Assembly: GCF_003815715.1 (NCBI RefSeq)
Contig: NZ_CP033922.1
Coordinates: forward strand, 4,574,001-4,638,000
DNA length: 64,000 nt
DNA from: Chryseobacterium sp. G0162
GTDB taxonomy: Bacteria; Bacteroidota; Bacteroidia; Flavobacteriales; Weeksellaceae
Direction: 5' to 3'
The notes beneath the pieces are model-generated. The model worked only from the letters and a program-made list of their open reading frames with translations. It did no database searches and was not told where the DNA came from. The position numbers and the translations under genes were made by a program. Positions 43,247-51,786 of the stretch are shown one piece after another (the stretch's first letter is position 1; every line of letters begins with the position of its first letter).

Positions 43247-43888
43247 ATGGACACACCTCTTCATGTAAGCAACATCATTACACATGTTATCAGCGGAACC
43301 ATTGCATTGATTGTTGGATTTTTAATCCTATTCAAAACAAAAGGAACACCAACGCATATAAAACTCGGGTATCTTTTTATCTATTGTATGATGGTGGTAG
43401 TAGCCACAGGAGCTTTCGGAGTTATTGTATTTAAAAGAAATCTTTTTCTACTGTTAATTACAATTTTGGCTGCCTACAACACTTATTCCGGATTCAGAAT
43501 CTTAAAAGAAAAAACAAACCTTTTTTATTGGAAAGACCTTTTGGCTATGTTAGGAGCGTTAACTATTGCTTTGGTGTTTATGTATTATCTCAAATTTATT
43601 GGCTTTTATTGGAATCCAGTGGTTATTTATTCAGGGGTAGGATATTTGCTGCTGGTGGTTTCGTATGATGTATTCCGTTATTGTATTCCGGCATCCCGCT
43701 ATGGTAATCTTTGGCGATATGAACATTCTAGTAAAATGATAAGTGCAATGGGAGCTCTTTTATCAGCATTTATAGGAACTCTTCTTCCGGATTATAAACC
43801 TTATAGCCAGTTTCTTCCCTCTTTGGTAATGATCTTAATCATGATCTTTTTTAATATCAAAATCTATTTACGTTTAAAAATCAAATGA
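43247..43888 (+). CDS. DUF2306-like integral membrane protein
   Basis: About seven hydrophobic segments in 213 residues. 'THVISGTIALIVGFLILF', then 'TPTHIKLGYLFIYCMMVV' resembles the 'HrrlGriy' signature of DUF2306, a family of unknown function with possible haem-like histidines; another histidine lies in 'RYEHSSKM'. ATG 43247 (MDTPLHVSN) is preferred over an upstream TTG at 43229. It lies 60 bp after the AraC gene and may be its target. Confidence 0.75.
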   Translation: MDTPLHVSNIITHVISGTIALIVGFLILFKTKGTPTHIKLGYLFIYCMMVVVATGAFGVIVFKRNLFLLLITILAAYNTYSGFRILKEKTNLFYWKDLLAMLGALTIALVFMYYLKFIGFYWNPVVIYSGVGYLLLVVSYDVFRYCIPASRYGNLWRYEHSSKMISAMGALLSAFIGTLLPDYKPYSQFLPSLVMILIMIFFNIKIYLRLKIK

Positions 43889-44024
43889 CCCTTTAATCAA
43901 CACTTTTCCTGAAGCTTTTATTTCCTCAGAATATTAGACTTAGCGAATAGAAATTCTTGAGAATAAAAACAAACATCATTTTTTGTATGCTATTGATCGT
44001 AACTTCATATTAATACGTTTTTAG

Positions 44025-44032
44025 TATTTTTG
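44025..44032 (+). promoter_or_regulatory. -7 promoter box of the 44052 gene
   Basis: TAttTTTG; no TTG at the normal distance was found. Confidence 0.5.
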
Positions 44033-44051
44033 CGTTTCAAATAAAAATAGA

Positions 44052-44399
44052 ATGAAAATGATTCCTAAAATAGGATGCGCTTGTGAAAAACCTGACCACA
44101 ATTATACTGAATTTAGAAGTTCCGAACTAGGGGTAGACCATACTAACGGAAGATATGGGGAAGTAAGTATTCAACAGTGCAAGTTATGCCAAAGAATATG
44201 GATTCATTATTTTGTTGAATATGAGCATTATTCCAAATCAGGAAGATGGTACAAAGGAATTGTTTCGAAAAAAGACCGTTCACAGATAACCCCTGAAAAC
44301 GCAGTGGAATATCTTGAGAATCTGGAATGGTATGTTTATGGAGGTTCGTTTTTTGAAAGCACAGGAACGATCGGAAAAGGTAAGCTACAGCTGGATTGA
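44052..44399 (+). CDS. Conserved hypothetical protein with Cys motifs, 115 aa
   Basis: A cytoplasmic protein with 'GCACEKPDHNYTEFR' at the N-terminus, then 'LGVDHTNGRYGEVSIQQCKLCQRIW'. The CxC and CxxC pairs could form a metal site. It belongs to a conserved type seen in various bacteria but with no assigned function that I know. A -7 box TAttTTTG lies at 44025-44032, 20 bp before the ATG. Confidence 0.75.
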   Translation: MKMIPKIGCACEKPDHNYTEFRSSELGVDHTNGRYGEVSIQQCKLCQRIWIHYFVEYEHYSKSGRWYKGIVSKKDRSQITPENAVEYLENLEWYVYGGSFFESTGTIGKGKLQLD

Positions 44400-44452
44400 T
44401 AACCGCGTTAAGGTATTTAAAATTTTTTGATCTCAAAATTGATAAAACTCAC

Positions 44453-44483
44453 TTTGGTGCTTGGTAATTTATATGTAAATTTG
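44453..44483 (+). promoter_or_regulatory. Promoter of lpdA
   Basis: TTTG (44453-44456), 19-bp spacer, TAaaTTTG (44476-44483); the ATG is at 44527. Perfect match to the Bacteroidota pattern. Confidence 0.8.
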
Positions 44484-44526
44484 TGAGACTTAAGATAGAT
44501 AATAATAAACAAATTCATAAAATAAC

Positions 44527-45930
44527 ATGAGTCAATTCGATGTTACCGTAATAGGTTCTGGTCCTGGAGGTTATGTAGCTGCGATCCGTGCAGCACAGTT
44601 AGGTTTCAAAACAGCAATTATTGAAAAATATTCAACTTTAGGCGGAACTTGTCTTAACGTTGGATGTATTCCGTCAAAAGCGCTTCTTGACAGCTCTGAG
44701 CATTTCGAAAATGCAAAACATAATTTTGCAGGCCACGGAATCATCATCAACGAGCCTCAAGCGGATATCGCAAGAATGATCGAGCGTAAAAACGAAGTGG
44801 TAGATCAAACAACTAAAGGAATCAACTTTTTGATGGACAAGAACAAAATCACTGTTTTTGAAGGATTAGGAAGCTTTGAATCTGCTACTCAGATCAAAAT
44901 CACTAAAAAAGACGGTTCTTCTGAAACAATTGAATCTAAATATACCATCATTGCAACAGGTTCTAAACCATCTTCTTTACCTTTTATTACTCTTGATAAA
45001 GAAAGAGTAATTACTTCTACTGAAGCTTTAAATCTTAAAGAGATTCCTAAGCATTTAGTAGTAATCGGAGGAGGAGTTATCGGTCTGGAATTAGGATCTG
45101 TATACTTAAGATTAGGAGCTCAGGTAACTGTAGTTGAGTTCATGGATAAAATCATCCCTGGAATGGATGGAGCTTTAAGTAAAGAATTAACTAAGGTTCT
45201 TAAAAAACAAGGAATGAAGTTTATGCTTTCTACTGCGGTTTCTGCGGTTGAAAGAAATGGAGATACTGTAAAAATTACGGCTAAAGATAAAAAAGGAGAA
45301 GAGGTAGTTGTAGAAGGAGATTATTGTTTAGTTTCTGTAGGAAGAAGACCTTATACAGAAGGTCTTGGTCTTGAAAAAGCAGGAGTAGAACTTGACGAAA
45401 GAGGAAGAGTAAAAACAAACGATCACCTACAGACTAATGTTGCCAACATTTACGCAATCGGAGACGTTATCAAAGGAGCAATGCTTGCTCACAAAGCTGA
45501 AGAAGAAGGAGTTCTTGTTGCTGAAATATTAGCAGGTCAGAAACCTCACATCAACTATAACTTAATTCCAGGTGTTGTTTATACTTGGCCGGAAGTTGCA
45601 GGAGTTGGTAAAACTGAAGAGCAATTGAAAGAGGAAGGGGTAGCTTACAAAGTAGGATCTTTCCCAATGAGGGCGTTAGGAAGAAGCCGTGCAAGTGGTG
45701 ATACTGATGGTCTTGTGAAAATTATTGCAGACGAAAAAACGGATGAAGTTTTAGGAATGCACATCATTGGAGCAAGAGCTGCTGACCTTATTGCAGAAGG
45801 AGTAATTGCTATGGAATTCCGTGCAAGCGCTGAAGATATCGCAAGAAGTTCTCACGCTCATCCGACATATGCAGAAGCGATCAAAGAAGCTGCATTGGAT
45901 GCTACAGCAAAAAGACCTATTCATATGTAA
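44527..45930 (+). CDS. lpdA: Dihydrolipoyl dehydrogenase (E3)
   Basis: The FAD-dependent E3 component of pyruvate, 2-oxoglutarate and branched-chain dehydrogenase complexes and of glycine cleavage, re-oxidising dihydrolipoamide with NAD. 467 residues: FAD motif 'VIGSGPGGYVAAIRAAQLG', redox disulfide 'GGTCLNVGCIPSKALL', NAD motif 'VVIGGGVIGLELGSVYLRLG', second FAD motif 'IYAIGDVIKGAMLAHKAEEE', and dimer-interface 'HAHPTYAEAIKEA' with the His-Glu catalytic pair. Codon choice is noticeably biased, as for a highly expressed gene. It is a single gene with a strong promoter and terminator; E1 and E2 genes are not nearby. Confidence 0.97.
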   Translation: MSQFDVTVIGSGPGGYVAAIRAAQLGFKTAIIEKYSTLGGTCLNVGCIPSKALLDSSEHFENAKHNFAGHGIIINEPQADIARMIERKNEVVDQTTKGINFLMDKNKITVFEGLGSFESATQIKITKKDGSSETIESKYTIIATGSKPSSLPFITLDKERVITSTEALNLKEIPKHLVVIGGGVIGLELGSVYLRLGAQVTVVEFMDKIIPGMDGALSKELTKVLKKQGMKFMLSTAVSAVERNGDTVKITAKDKKGEEVVVEGDYCLVSVGRRPYTEGLGLEKAGVELDERGRVKTNDHLQTNVANIYAIGDVIKGAMLAHKAEEEGVLVAEILAGQKPHINYNLIPGVVYTWPEVAGVGKTEEQLKEEGVAYKVGSFPMRALGRSRASGDTDGLVKIIADEKTDEVLGMHIIGARAADLIAEGVIAMEFRASAEDIARSSHAHPTYAEAIKEAALDATAKRPIHM

Positions 45931-45962
45931 TATCTGATTAAAGATTTAATCATTTAAATAGT

Positions 45963-45992
45963 AAAAGAGGAGCAATGGCTCCTCTTTTTTGT
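45963..45992 (+). terminator. Terminator of lpdA
   Basis: Arms AAAAGAGGAGC and GCTCCTCTTTT with a 4-nt loop (45963-45988), then T's. Confidence 0.9.
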
Positions 45993-46090
45993 ATTATATA
46001 GTTAAGGAATGTTTTGTCATTGCGAACCGAAAGTGAAGCAATATCAATTTTATATAGGTGTTGGAAATCGCAAAGCTGCAAAGTTTTCTT

Positions 46091-46124
46091 TAAGGTGCAA
46101 GGATTTTATCTGAGATAAAATTGA
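46091..46124 (+). repeat. Dispersed short repeat, copy B
   Basis: Matches the reverse complement of 40291-40324 at 29 of 34 bases. The two copies are in opposite orientation about 5.8 kb apart, each in a non-coding region. Confidence 0.65.
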
Positions 46125-46421
46125 ATGTAGATAGATGTTCTCGCAGGTTTTACTGATTAAGCAGATCAATTAAAAAAATAAAATAACGAAAGATAATTTG
46201 GATACATCTCGTTTGCAGGGAATCTTTGATTCTCTTGCGTCTTGAAACATTATATTATTTAAACTCTTTACGTTGCTCCAACCACTTTATTAATTGTAAT
46301 AGTAGAACATCTTTTTTATTCCTACATATCAGATAGAAACCAAGGGTAAGAATTTCAGTTTTGATGATATAATAAACCTTTTTTGGCATAGAAATGGAGA
46401 TTGATTTTTGAAAAATTAAAT

Positions 46422-47264
46422 ATGAAGAAAATTTTTATCAGCTTAATGCTTTTGATTGGAATGAGTTCTTTTGCTCAAGAGGCGGGGAAAGCGGGGGAAT
46501 TATTAAAAAATGAAGCTTCTAAAGCCGAAATGAAGGAGGCGAAAGGAATGAATGATAAAAATAAAGCACCTGATTATAAGACCTGGGGACCCATCATTCC
46601 GGATAGAGTCAAAAACTATAAGTATATACAGAAAAACTACGGCTATGCAGAAGTTTTTTTGAGAATTCCTGAACAAGGTTTTTTCACTGTAGAGGTTGGA
46701 GATCAGGTGATCGCTAATGGTTCCGGCAAATATCGTTTTTTTGATCTTCAATCCGGGAAAATGCCAATATCAATTTATGAAAATGGTTTCTTAATCTATA
46801 GAACTTCATTGATGCTTCGAAATAATAACAGAATGATGTTAGACTTTTTTATCAATGAAGGGTTGTATCTGCTGGATTCATATCCGATACAGGGACAATA
46901 TGCATTTAATGATTGGAATGATCTATGGAACAACCCTTACGGAAATCAATCCGGAAATTGGAATAATTCAGGAAATGTGATGGATAATGCTACTTTCCGA
47001 CAATTTTTTGAAATGCTGCAGAGAACCGAAAAATTTGACGATGGAAAAGTTGCCTTGATTAATCAACAGATGAAAAACTCTATGTTTACCGCTGCACAGA
47101 TAAGAGACCTGGTAAAATCAATAAGCTTTGATAAGAATAAATTAATAGTGGCAAAATCAATGTATTTGAGTTGTGTAGATAAGAATAAATATTTCATGGT
47201 GTATGAAGCCTTTGATTTTGAAAACAGTAAAAGAGAGCTCAGGGATTATATCTCCAGTTTATAA
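46422..47264 (+). CDS. DUF4476 domain protein, secreted
   Basis: A 280-residue exported protein starting at ATG 46422 (MKKIFISLMLLIGMSSFAQ, signal peptide). The C-terminal 90 residues 'NATFRQFFEMLQRTEKFDDG' through 'KNKYFMVYEAFDFENSKREL' are a DUF4476 domain, a helical domain widespread in Bacteroidota exported proteins and of unknown function. The middle is a beta-rich part with 'VEVGDQVIANGSGKYRFFDL'. It is a single gene followed by a terminator. Confidence 0.9.
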   Translation: MKKIFISLMLLIGMSSFAQEAGKAGELLKNEASKAEMKEAKGMNDKNKAPDYKTWGPIIPDRVKNYKYIQKNYGYAEVFLRIPEQGFFTVEVGDQVIANGSGKYRFFDLQSGKMPISIYENGFLIYRTSLMLRNNNRMMLDFFINEGLYLLDSYPIQGQYAFNDWNDLWNNPYGNQSGNWNNSGNVMDNATFRQFFEMLQRTEKFDDGKVALINQQMKNSMFTAAQIRDLVKSISFDKNKLIVAKSMYLSCVDKNKYFMVYEAFDFENSKRELRDYISSL

Positions 47265-47270
47265 GAAGTA

Positions 47271-47296
47271 AGAGAAGCGGTTGCTTCTCTTTTTTG
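47271..47296 (+). terminator. Terminator of the DUF4476 gene
   Basis: Arms AGAGAAGC (47271-47278) and GCTTCTCT (47283-47290), 4-nt loop, T-run after. Confidence 0.9.
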
Positions 47297-47395
47297 TGAT
47301 TTATCTCATAATAATACGAGTGTTTATTTATTTTTATTTAGAAAAAATATAAATAAATTTATTGCTTAATATTTAATAACCTAAAATTCTATTTT

Positions 47396-49351
47396 ATGAG
47401 AAGATCTTTATGGGTATTGAGCTTTGTACTCTCACTCATGGCATGCAGTTTTGTAAATGCACAGCTACAGGATGTGATAACCCTTAAAAAAATTGAAGTC
47501 TACGGGCAGCAACATACTTCTAATGTAACCCTTTACAAAAATGCACCGGTCACTATAAAGGTATCGTATTCTGTATTGAAGCAAACCCCTTCATTTACTA
47601 AAATTGCGTCCTCTGTATATTTTGTTGCTGATATGGCAACAGGTTCTCCACTGCAGATTCATGTCCATTCAGGGCCAGGATTTCCGGTTTCAGCTGGGGA
47701 AAAGCAGGATTATGAATTCTACACAGTAGTACAGAATGCATCAATGCTGATTAAATCTTTTAACTCAGGTAATTTATACTTAAGGCTATTTTCTTCGTCA
47801 GATGGGGTCCTTGCTTATTCTAATAAGTTTACTACAACTTTTTCCGATCCTACCGTGTTAAACAATACAATTAGTATAAGTGGTAATGCCAATTATATGG
47901 AAAGTGGTCCCACTATTACTGGGTCTGCACCTAGCGTAATGCCATCCGGAGGAAATGTTAAATACTATTGGCAGAAAAGGGAAGTATCTGCTAATCCAAA
48001 ATTTGCCAGCAGCTGGCAGAAAATAAATGTGAATGCACAACACTATACACCAACGGCCGCTATGAACCAGACCCGTTATTTCATGAGAAGGGCTGTAGAA
48101 ACAGATCAGTTTGGGACTTATTTCAGCAATGAAGTTGAAGTGAAAGTGAATGTAGGGAACAATCTTCTTGAATTAAGAATGGATGGCGTTACCAGCTCAC
48201 TTTATATTAAAGGGCAAAAAGGAGCTGGAGGTGATGGAACTGCTTTAATGACCTATAAATGGCAGGAGAAATCCAATTCGACATGGAACAATATTACAGT
48301 TCCATCGGGAGATGATTTTATGTTATCTATTCCTTCTACGGCAATTCCGAAATATTATCGCAGACTTATTTCATCACCAGGACTTCCGGATAGTGTAAGT
48401 AACGAAATTGAAGTTTTACCGGGTATTCATAACAATACGATCATTAGAACTAAGAATCCGATGTTAGATGTATTTTACGAGGGAGATAAACTCTTACCGG
48501 GACAAATTCCTATGGAAGGAAGGTTAACAACTGGTGATACATTTTATACTACTGAAAAACCACTGACTTATCAATGGCAGAAAAAAGAACAAAACACTGC
48601 TTGGGAAGATATTGCCGGAGCTAATGGCAGATATTATGATATTAATATTCCGGTATATGACGGGACCGAGTTCAGAGTGAAGTGCAATACACCGAATTTA
48701 GGAGATTCTTATAGTAATGCCATCAGCTTTGCTATTTCTCATTTCCCGGCTATTGAAAATAATACCATTCAGTTTGATCCCGGAAATGTTGAGAATATTC
48801 TTGGAACGATTCCCACTGGAGGAGACGGCAATTATCAATACTATTGGGTGGTAGATATATATAAGGAGGAATCAATAGGAGCTTTGCCTACATTGATCCA
48901 TACCCAAAATAGTACAATTGAGGAACAGGCAAGCAGATATCCTATTACTCATGATGAATATTATTTCACCCGCTATGTAATATCAGATGGGGTGTGGAAA
49001 GCCTCAAATACCCTGAAATATTCTTATACTAATGGTGTCCTTCTTAAGCAGGCTCTTCAGGCCCGAAATTTAAAGATGGCTGTAAATGAATCTGAAAAGA
49101 AAATTTTGGTAACGGAAAATAAGGGTGAAGTAGTATTTAATTTTAAAAATTACAATAAGGAGAATGCTCAGATCTATATAGTAGGTCTAAACGGAATGAA
49201 AGCAGAGAAAATTATGACAACCACCATTGAAGGTGATAATTTTGTAAACAACTGGCAAGTTCCTCATAGCTACCTTCCTGGAGTTTATATTTATAAAATT
49301 ATATTGAACAATGGAGAAGTAAAAAGTGGAAAGGTAATTTTGAAAAAATAA
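47396..49351 (+). CDS. T9SS-sorted protein with four Ig/PKD-like repeats
   Basis: A 651-residue secreted protein. The signal peptide ends about residue 23 ('FVNAQ'; a C at residue 17 in 'LMAC' could instead be a lipobox). The body has four related segments of roughly 100 residues, each with a 'YYWQKR/YKWQEK/YQWQKK/YYWVVD' strand and an 'SNEVEV/SNEIEV/SNAISF' end, suggesting an array of Ig-like or SprB-type domains. The last 95 residues with 'YIVGLNGMKAEKI' and 'LPGVYIYKIILNNGEVKSGK' form a type A sorting domain for secretion by the type IX system. Function is unknown; adhesin-like. Confidence 0.85.
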   Translation: MRRSLWVLSFVLSLMACSFVNAQLQDVITLKKIEVYGQQHTSNVTLYKNAPVTIKVSYSVLKQTPSFTKIASSVYFVADMATGSPLQIHVHSGPGFPVSAGEKQDYEFYTVVQNASMLIKSFNSGNLYLRLFSSSDGVLAYSNKFTTTFSDPTVLNNTISISGNANYMESGPTITGSAPSVMPSGGNVKYYWQKREVSANPKFASSWQKINVNAQHYTPTAAMNQTRYFMRRAVETDQFGTYFSNEVEVKVNVGNNLLELRMDGVTSSLYIKGQKGAGGDGTALMTYKWQEKSNSTWNNITVPSGDDFMLSIPSTAIPKYYRRLISSPGLPDSVSNEIEVLPGIHNNTIIRTKNPMLDVFYEGDKLLPGQIPMEGRLTTGDTFYTTEKPLTYQWQKKEQNTAWEDIAGANGRYYDINIPVYDGTEFRVKCNTPNLGDSYSNAISFAISHFPAIENNTIQFDPGNVENILGTIPTGGDGNYQYYWVVDIYKEESIGALPTLIHTQNSTIEEQASRYPITHDEYYFTRYVISDGVWKASNTLKYSYTNGVLLKQALQARNLKMAVNESEKKILVTENKGEVVFNFKNYNKENAQIYIVGLNGMKAEKIMTTTIEGDNFVNNWQVPHSYLPGVYIYKIILNNGEVKSGKVILKK

Positions 49352-49357
49352 TAAGAG

Positions 49358-49393
49358 AAGAGGAGCAGTATAAACTGTTCCTCTTTTTTTAGA
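49358..49393 (+). terminator. Terminator of the T9SS repeat-protein gene
   Basis: Arms AAGAGGAgCAGT and ACTGtTCCTCTT (49358-49386) followed by T's. Confidence 0.85.
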
Positions 49394-49476
49394 AAAAATG
49401 GTATGACCCCTTTATAGTATTCTTTATAATTCAAATAATGGTTAAACATTATCCGGAATTTAGTAAGTAGGTTGCT

Positions 49477-49923
49477 CTACATAATCTTCATTTTATCATA
49501 AAATTTTGAATGGCTGGGAGCAATATTGAATTGTATTCCAAAGGTGATTCCTTTAAAATATTTTTCTTTGTGTATAGGAAAAGCATATCCGGTATTAATA
49601 AAGAAGGCATTGAACAGGGAGATGCCAATTCTTGGTTCCAATGCATATTGGTTTATCGAAGTCCCATATAGCAAGCCATTATTGATGTAATAAATGTTGG
49701 CTTCCGGAATAAATTTATCAGTTTGATTGATGCGTGTATAAAGTATGGAGGGACCCAAAATTATAGATTGATGATTAGAATTTCCAAGTCTGAATTCAAG
49801 TCCGGCTTGTAAAACATTTCTCCCGGAATAGCGGTAGGCTAGGTTAACCGCTGTTCTATCCAGAACTTGTGCATGAGCGGTTATGATAGAAAGAAGAAAA
49901 GCCACAGCAAAATACTTTTTCAT
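49477..49923 (-). CDS. Secreted hypothetical protein, outer-membrane barrel-like
   Basis: A 148-residue protein with a signal peptide (1-18, ending AHAQ). The mature part alternates hydrophobic and polar residues in short strands ('AVNLAYRYSGRNVLQAGLEF', 'SIILGPSILYTRINQT', 'ALEPRIGISLFNAFFINTGYAF', 'GITFGIQFNIAP'), consistent with a small outer-membrane beta-barrel. No family name is certain. It is convergent with the T9SS repeat-protein gene and divergent from the CvfB-like gene. Confidence 0.75.
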   Translation of the reverse strand: MKKYFAVAFLLSIITAHAQVLDRTAVNLAYRYSGRNVLQAGLEFRLGNSNHQSIILGPSILYTRINQTDKFIPEANIYYINNGLLYGTSINQYALEPRIGISLFNAFFINTGYAFPIHKEKYFKGITFGIQFNIAPSHSKFYDKMKIM

Positions 49924-50023
49924 GATTTTAGATTTTTTATTTAAATATAAGGGTTTTGAAGGCTGTCTGAAAGATAAAATGATTCTTAAAAGTATTCACT
50001 AGGTTATAGTCTTCAAATTTCCG

Positions 50024-50031
50024 TACCTTTG
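50024..50031 (+). promoter_or_regulatory. -7 promoter box of the CvfB-like gene
   Basis: TAccTTTG, 20 bp before the ATG; -33 element not clear. Confidence 0.5.
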
Positions 50032-50050
50032 TCAGCTAATTTTATCATCA

Positions 50051-50878
50051 ATGCAACTCGGAAAAACTCAGACTTTACAAATTTCAGAAAAACTCAATTC
50101 AGGATGGATCTTAATAGATGAAGAATCCGGTGAAAAAGCTTTTCTTCCTAAAATCTTCATCCGTGAAGAACAGGAAGTAGGAGAGTATGTAGAAGTTTTT
50201 GTATATCAGGATGATGATAAATTGAAGGCTACCACTGAAATTCCGTTGGCAGAAGTAGGGGAATTTGCAGTAATGAGCTGTGTACAAAGTCTTCCAAGTG
50301 GTGCTTTTATGGATTGGGGAATTATTAAAGACCTGTTTATTCCTTACAAACAGCAGAAAACTAAGATTATTGAAGGCAAAAGATACCTTGTTTATCTTTA
50401 TGTAGATGAGGATATGAAGCTGATTACCGGGACAACAAAGTTCAAAAGAAATCCTCAATATCAGGATCTTCCGTTCAAAAAAGGAGATAAAGTAGATCTT
50501 ATTATGATGAATGAAAGTGAACTGGGCTGGAATGTCATCATTAATAAACAGTATATTGGTTTGATATATGCTTCTGATGTTTTCAAAAAACTATATCCGT
50601 TGTCAGAGGAGAAAGGATTTATCAAGGTTATTCGTGAAGACGGGAAAATTGATATTTCCCTGCAGCCGGAAGGATTTGAAAACATTGATGAATTCAAACA
50701 AAAGATTTTGGACAAATTAGAAGAAAATTATGGACTTCTGTATGTTTCAGATAAATCTTCTCCTGAAGAGATCAAGGATGAGCTTCAGATGAGTAAAAAG
50801 AACTTTAAAAAAGCAATCGGAGGACTTTATAAAGATAAGATCATCGATATTTTAGACGACAAAATCAAATTACTATAA
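50051..50878 (+). CDS. CvfB-like S1 RNA-binding protein
   Basis: A 275-residue cytoplasmic protein of the CvfB/YitL type: tandem S1-like OB folds ('GWILIDEESGEKAFLPKIFI', 'GAFMDWGIIKDLFIPYKQQK', 'VDLIMMNESELGWNVIINKQ', 'KVIREDGKIDISLQP') and a C-terminal winged helix ('LQMSKKNFKKAIGGLYKDKI'). CvfB binds RNA and modulates virulence genes in Staphylococcus; the role in Bacteroidota is not established. Single gene with its own terminator. Confidence 0.9.
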   Translation: MQLGKTQTLQISEKLNSGWILIDEESGEKAFLPKIFIREEQEVGEYVEVFVYQDDDKLKATTEIPLAEVGEFAVMSCVQSLPSGAFMDWGIIKDLFIPYKQQKTKIIEGKRYLVYLYVDEDMKLITGTTKFKRNPQYQDLPFKKGDKVDLIMMNESELGWNVIINKQYIGLIYASDVFKKLYPLSEEKGFIKVIREDGKIDISLQPEGFENIDEFKQKILDKLEENYGLLYVSDKSSPEEIKDELQMSKKNFKKAIGGLYKDKIIDILDDKIKLL

Positions 50879-50882
50879 AATT

Positions 50883-50911
50883 AAAAAGAGCAGAATTTTC
50901 TGCTCTTTTTT
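50883..50911 (+). terminator. Terminator of the CvfB-like gene
   Basis: Arms AAAAGAGCAGAA and TTCTGCTCTTTT (50884-50908) followed by T's. Confidence 0.9.
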
Positions 50912-51046
50912 GTTGATATCTATTTCTAAAACTCTTTTAGAGTGGAACTTCTATAGTATTCACTACAATACTATGCAATCTTAAAAACCAAACCTTTGTT
51001 TCAAAAACATGATGCATATCATAACAATTTAGTTTAATTTTTTTGT

Positions 51047-51113
51047 TTAACAATTTTGTCAAAAACAAAATTCGATATACATTTGCACAAATTTGCTTAA
51101 CAAAAATGTCAAA
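51047..51113 (+). promoter_or_regulatory. Promoter and paired operator-like sites of the TetR/RND operon
   Basis: TTG (51056-51058), 19-bp spacer, TAcaTTTG (51078-51085) is a perfect promoter. A 17-bp direct repeat TTAACAAnnnTGTCAAA occurs at 51047-51063, over the -33 element, and at 51097-51113, over the start codon (14 of 17 identical). Each copy is itself an imperfect dyad (TTAACA/TGTCAA), as expected for a TetR site. Confidence 0.6.
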
Positions 51114-51699
51114 TCAAGCAAAAAAAGACCAAACACAGGAATTGATCAAGGAGACAGCGAAGAAATTATTCTTTGTGAAAGGAAAATTTGATGCTACTAC
51201 GCAGGAGATTGCCGATGAAGCAGGAGTGAATAGAACCCTTATAAATTATTATTTCCGATCAAGAGACAAACTGATTCAGATCATCTTTGATGAAGCTCAG
51301 AAAGTAGAGGAGGAAAAATCAAAGATCATTCAGAATTCGGATCTTCCATTTAAGGAGAAGATTAGTAAGTTTATAGAAAGCAGCCTTTCTACGAGCCTTC
51401 AATATCCATACCTGGAAACTTACATCGTTTCACAGATCAATAAAGGAACCTGCCATCACCGAGAAATAGAGGAAGATATCCTGGAAAAAATGTACAGTGA
51501 TATTGAAAAAGAAATGGAATTAGGGAATATTGAGAAAATGGCCCCTGTTCAGTTTATTCTGAATATGGTTTCACTATTGGTATTTCCAAGTGCCGTAAGA
51601 CCCTTATTTATGGAGAATTTATTGATTAGTGATGAGGAATATGATAAGATTATTTCCGTGAGAAAAGAGATCATTCTGAATATGTTATTTAAAAATTAA
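51106..51699 (+). CDS. TetR/AcrR-family regulator of the RND pump operon
   Basis: A 197-residue repressor-type protein. The N-terminal helix-turn-helix is 'TTQEIADEAGVNRTLINYYFRSRDKLIQII'; the C-terminal domain 'VQFILNMVSLLVFPSAVRPL' forms the ligand and dimer part. I chose ATG 51106 (MSNQAKKDQTQ); the upstream ATG 51043 overlaps the promoter and is rejected. It is the first gene of the efflux operon, so it most likely represses the TolC-adaptor-RND genes and itself, and lets go when a toxic compound binds. Confidence 0.92.
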   Translation: MSNQAKKDQTQELIKETAKKLFFVKGKFDATTQEIADEAGVNRTLINYYFRSRDKLIQIIFDEAQKVEEEKSKIIQNSDLPFKEKISKFIESSLSTSLQYPYLETYIVSQINKGTCHHREIEEDILEKMYSDIEKEMELGNIEKMAPVQFILNMVSLLVFPSAVRPLFMENLLISDEEYDKIISVRKEIILNMLFKN

Positions 51700-51786
51700 A
51701 AAAATCTAAAGTATTTCTTAAAATGATTCGTCAGTTAGAAATAAAACAAGGATAAAAATTAAAAAAATAAACGAAGTATAAAAATT

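Larger units (their letters stand above)
45931..46421. other. Intergenic region, 490 bp, with repeat
   Basis: It contains the lpdA terminator at its left end and a dispersed repeat at 46091-46124. The rest (46130-46400) has fragments like 'cgcaggttttactgattaagcagat' that look like worn copies of intergenic repeats; no gene was recognised. Confidence 0.6.
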
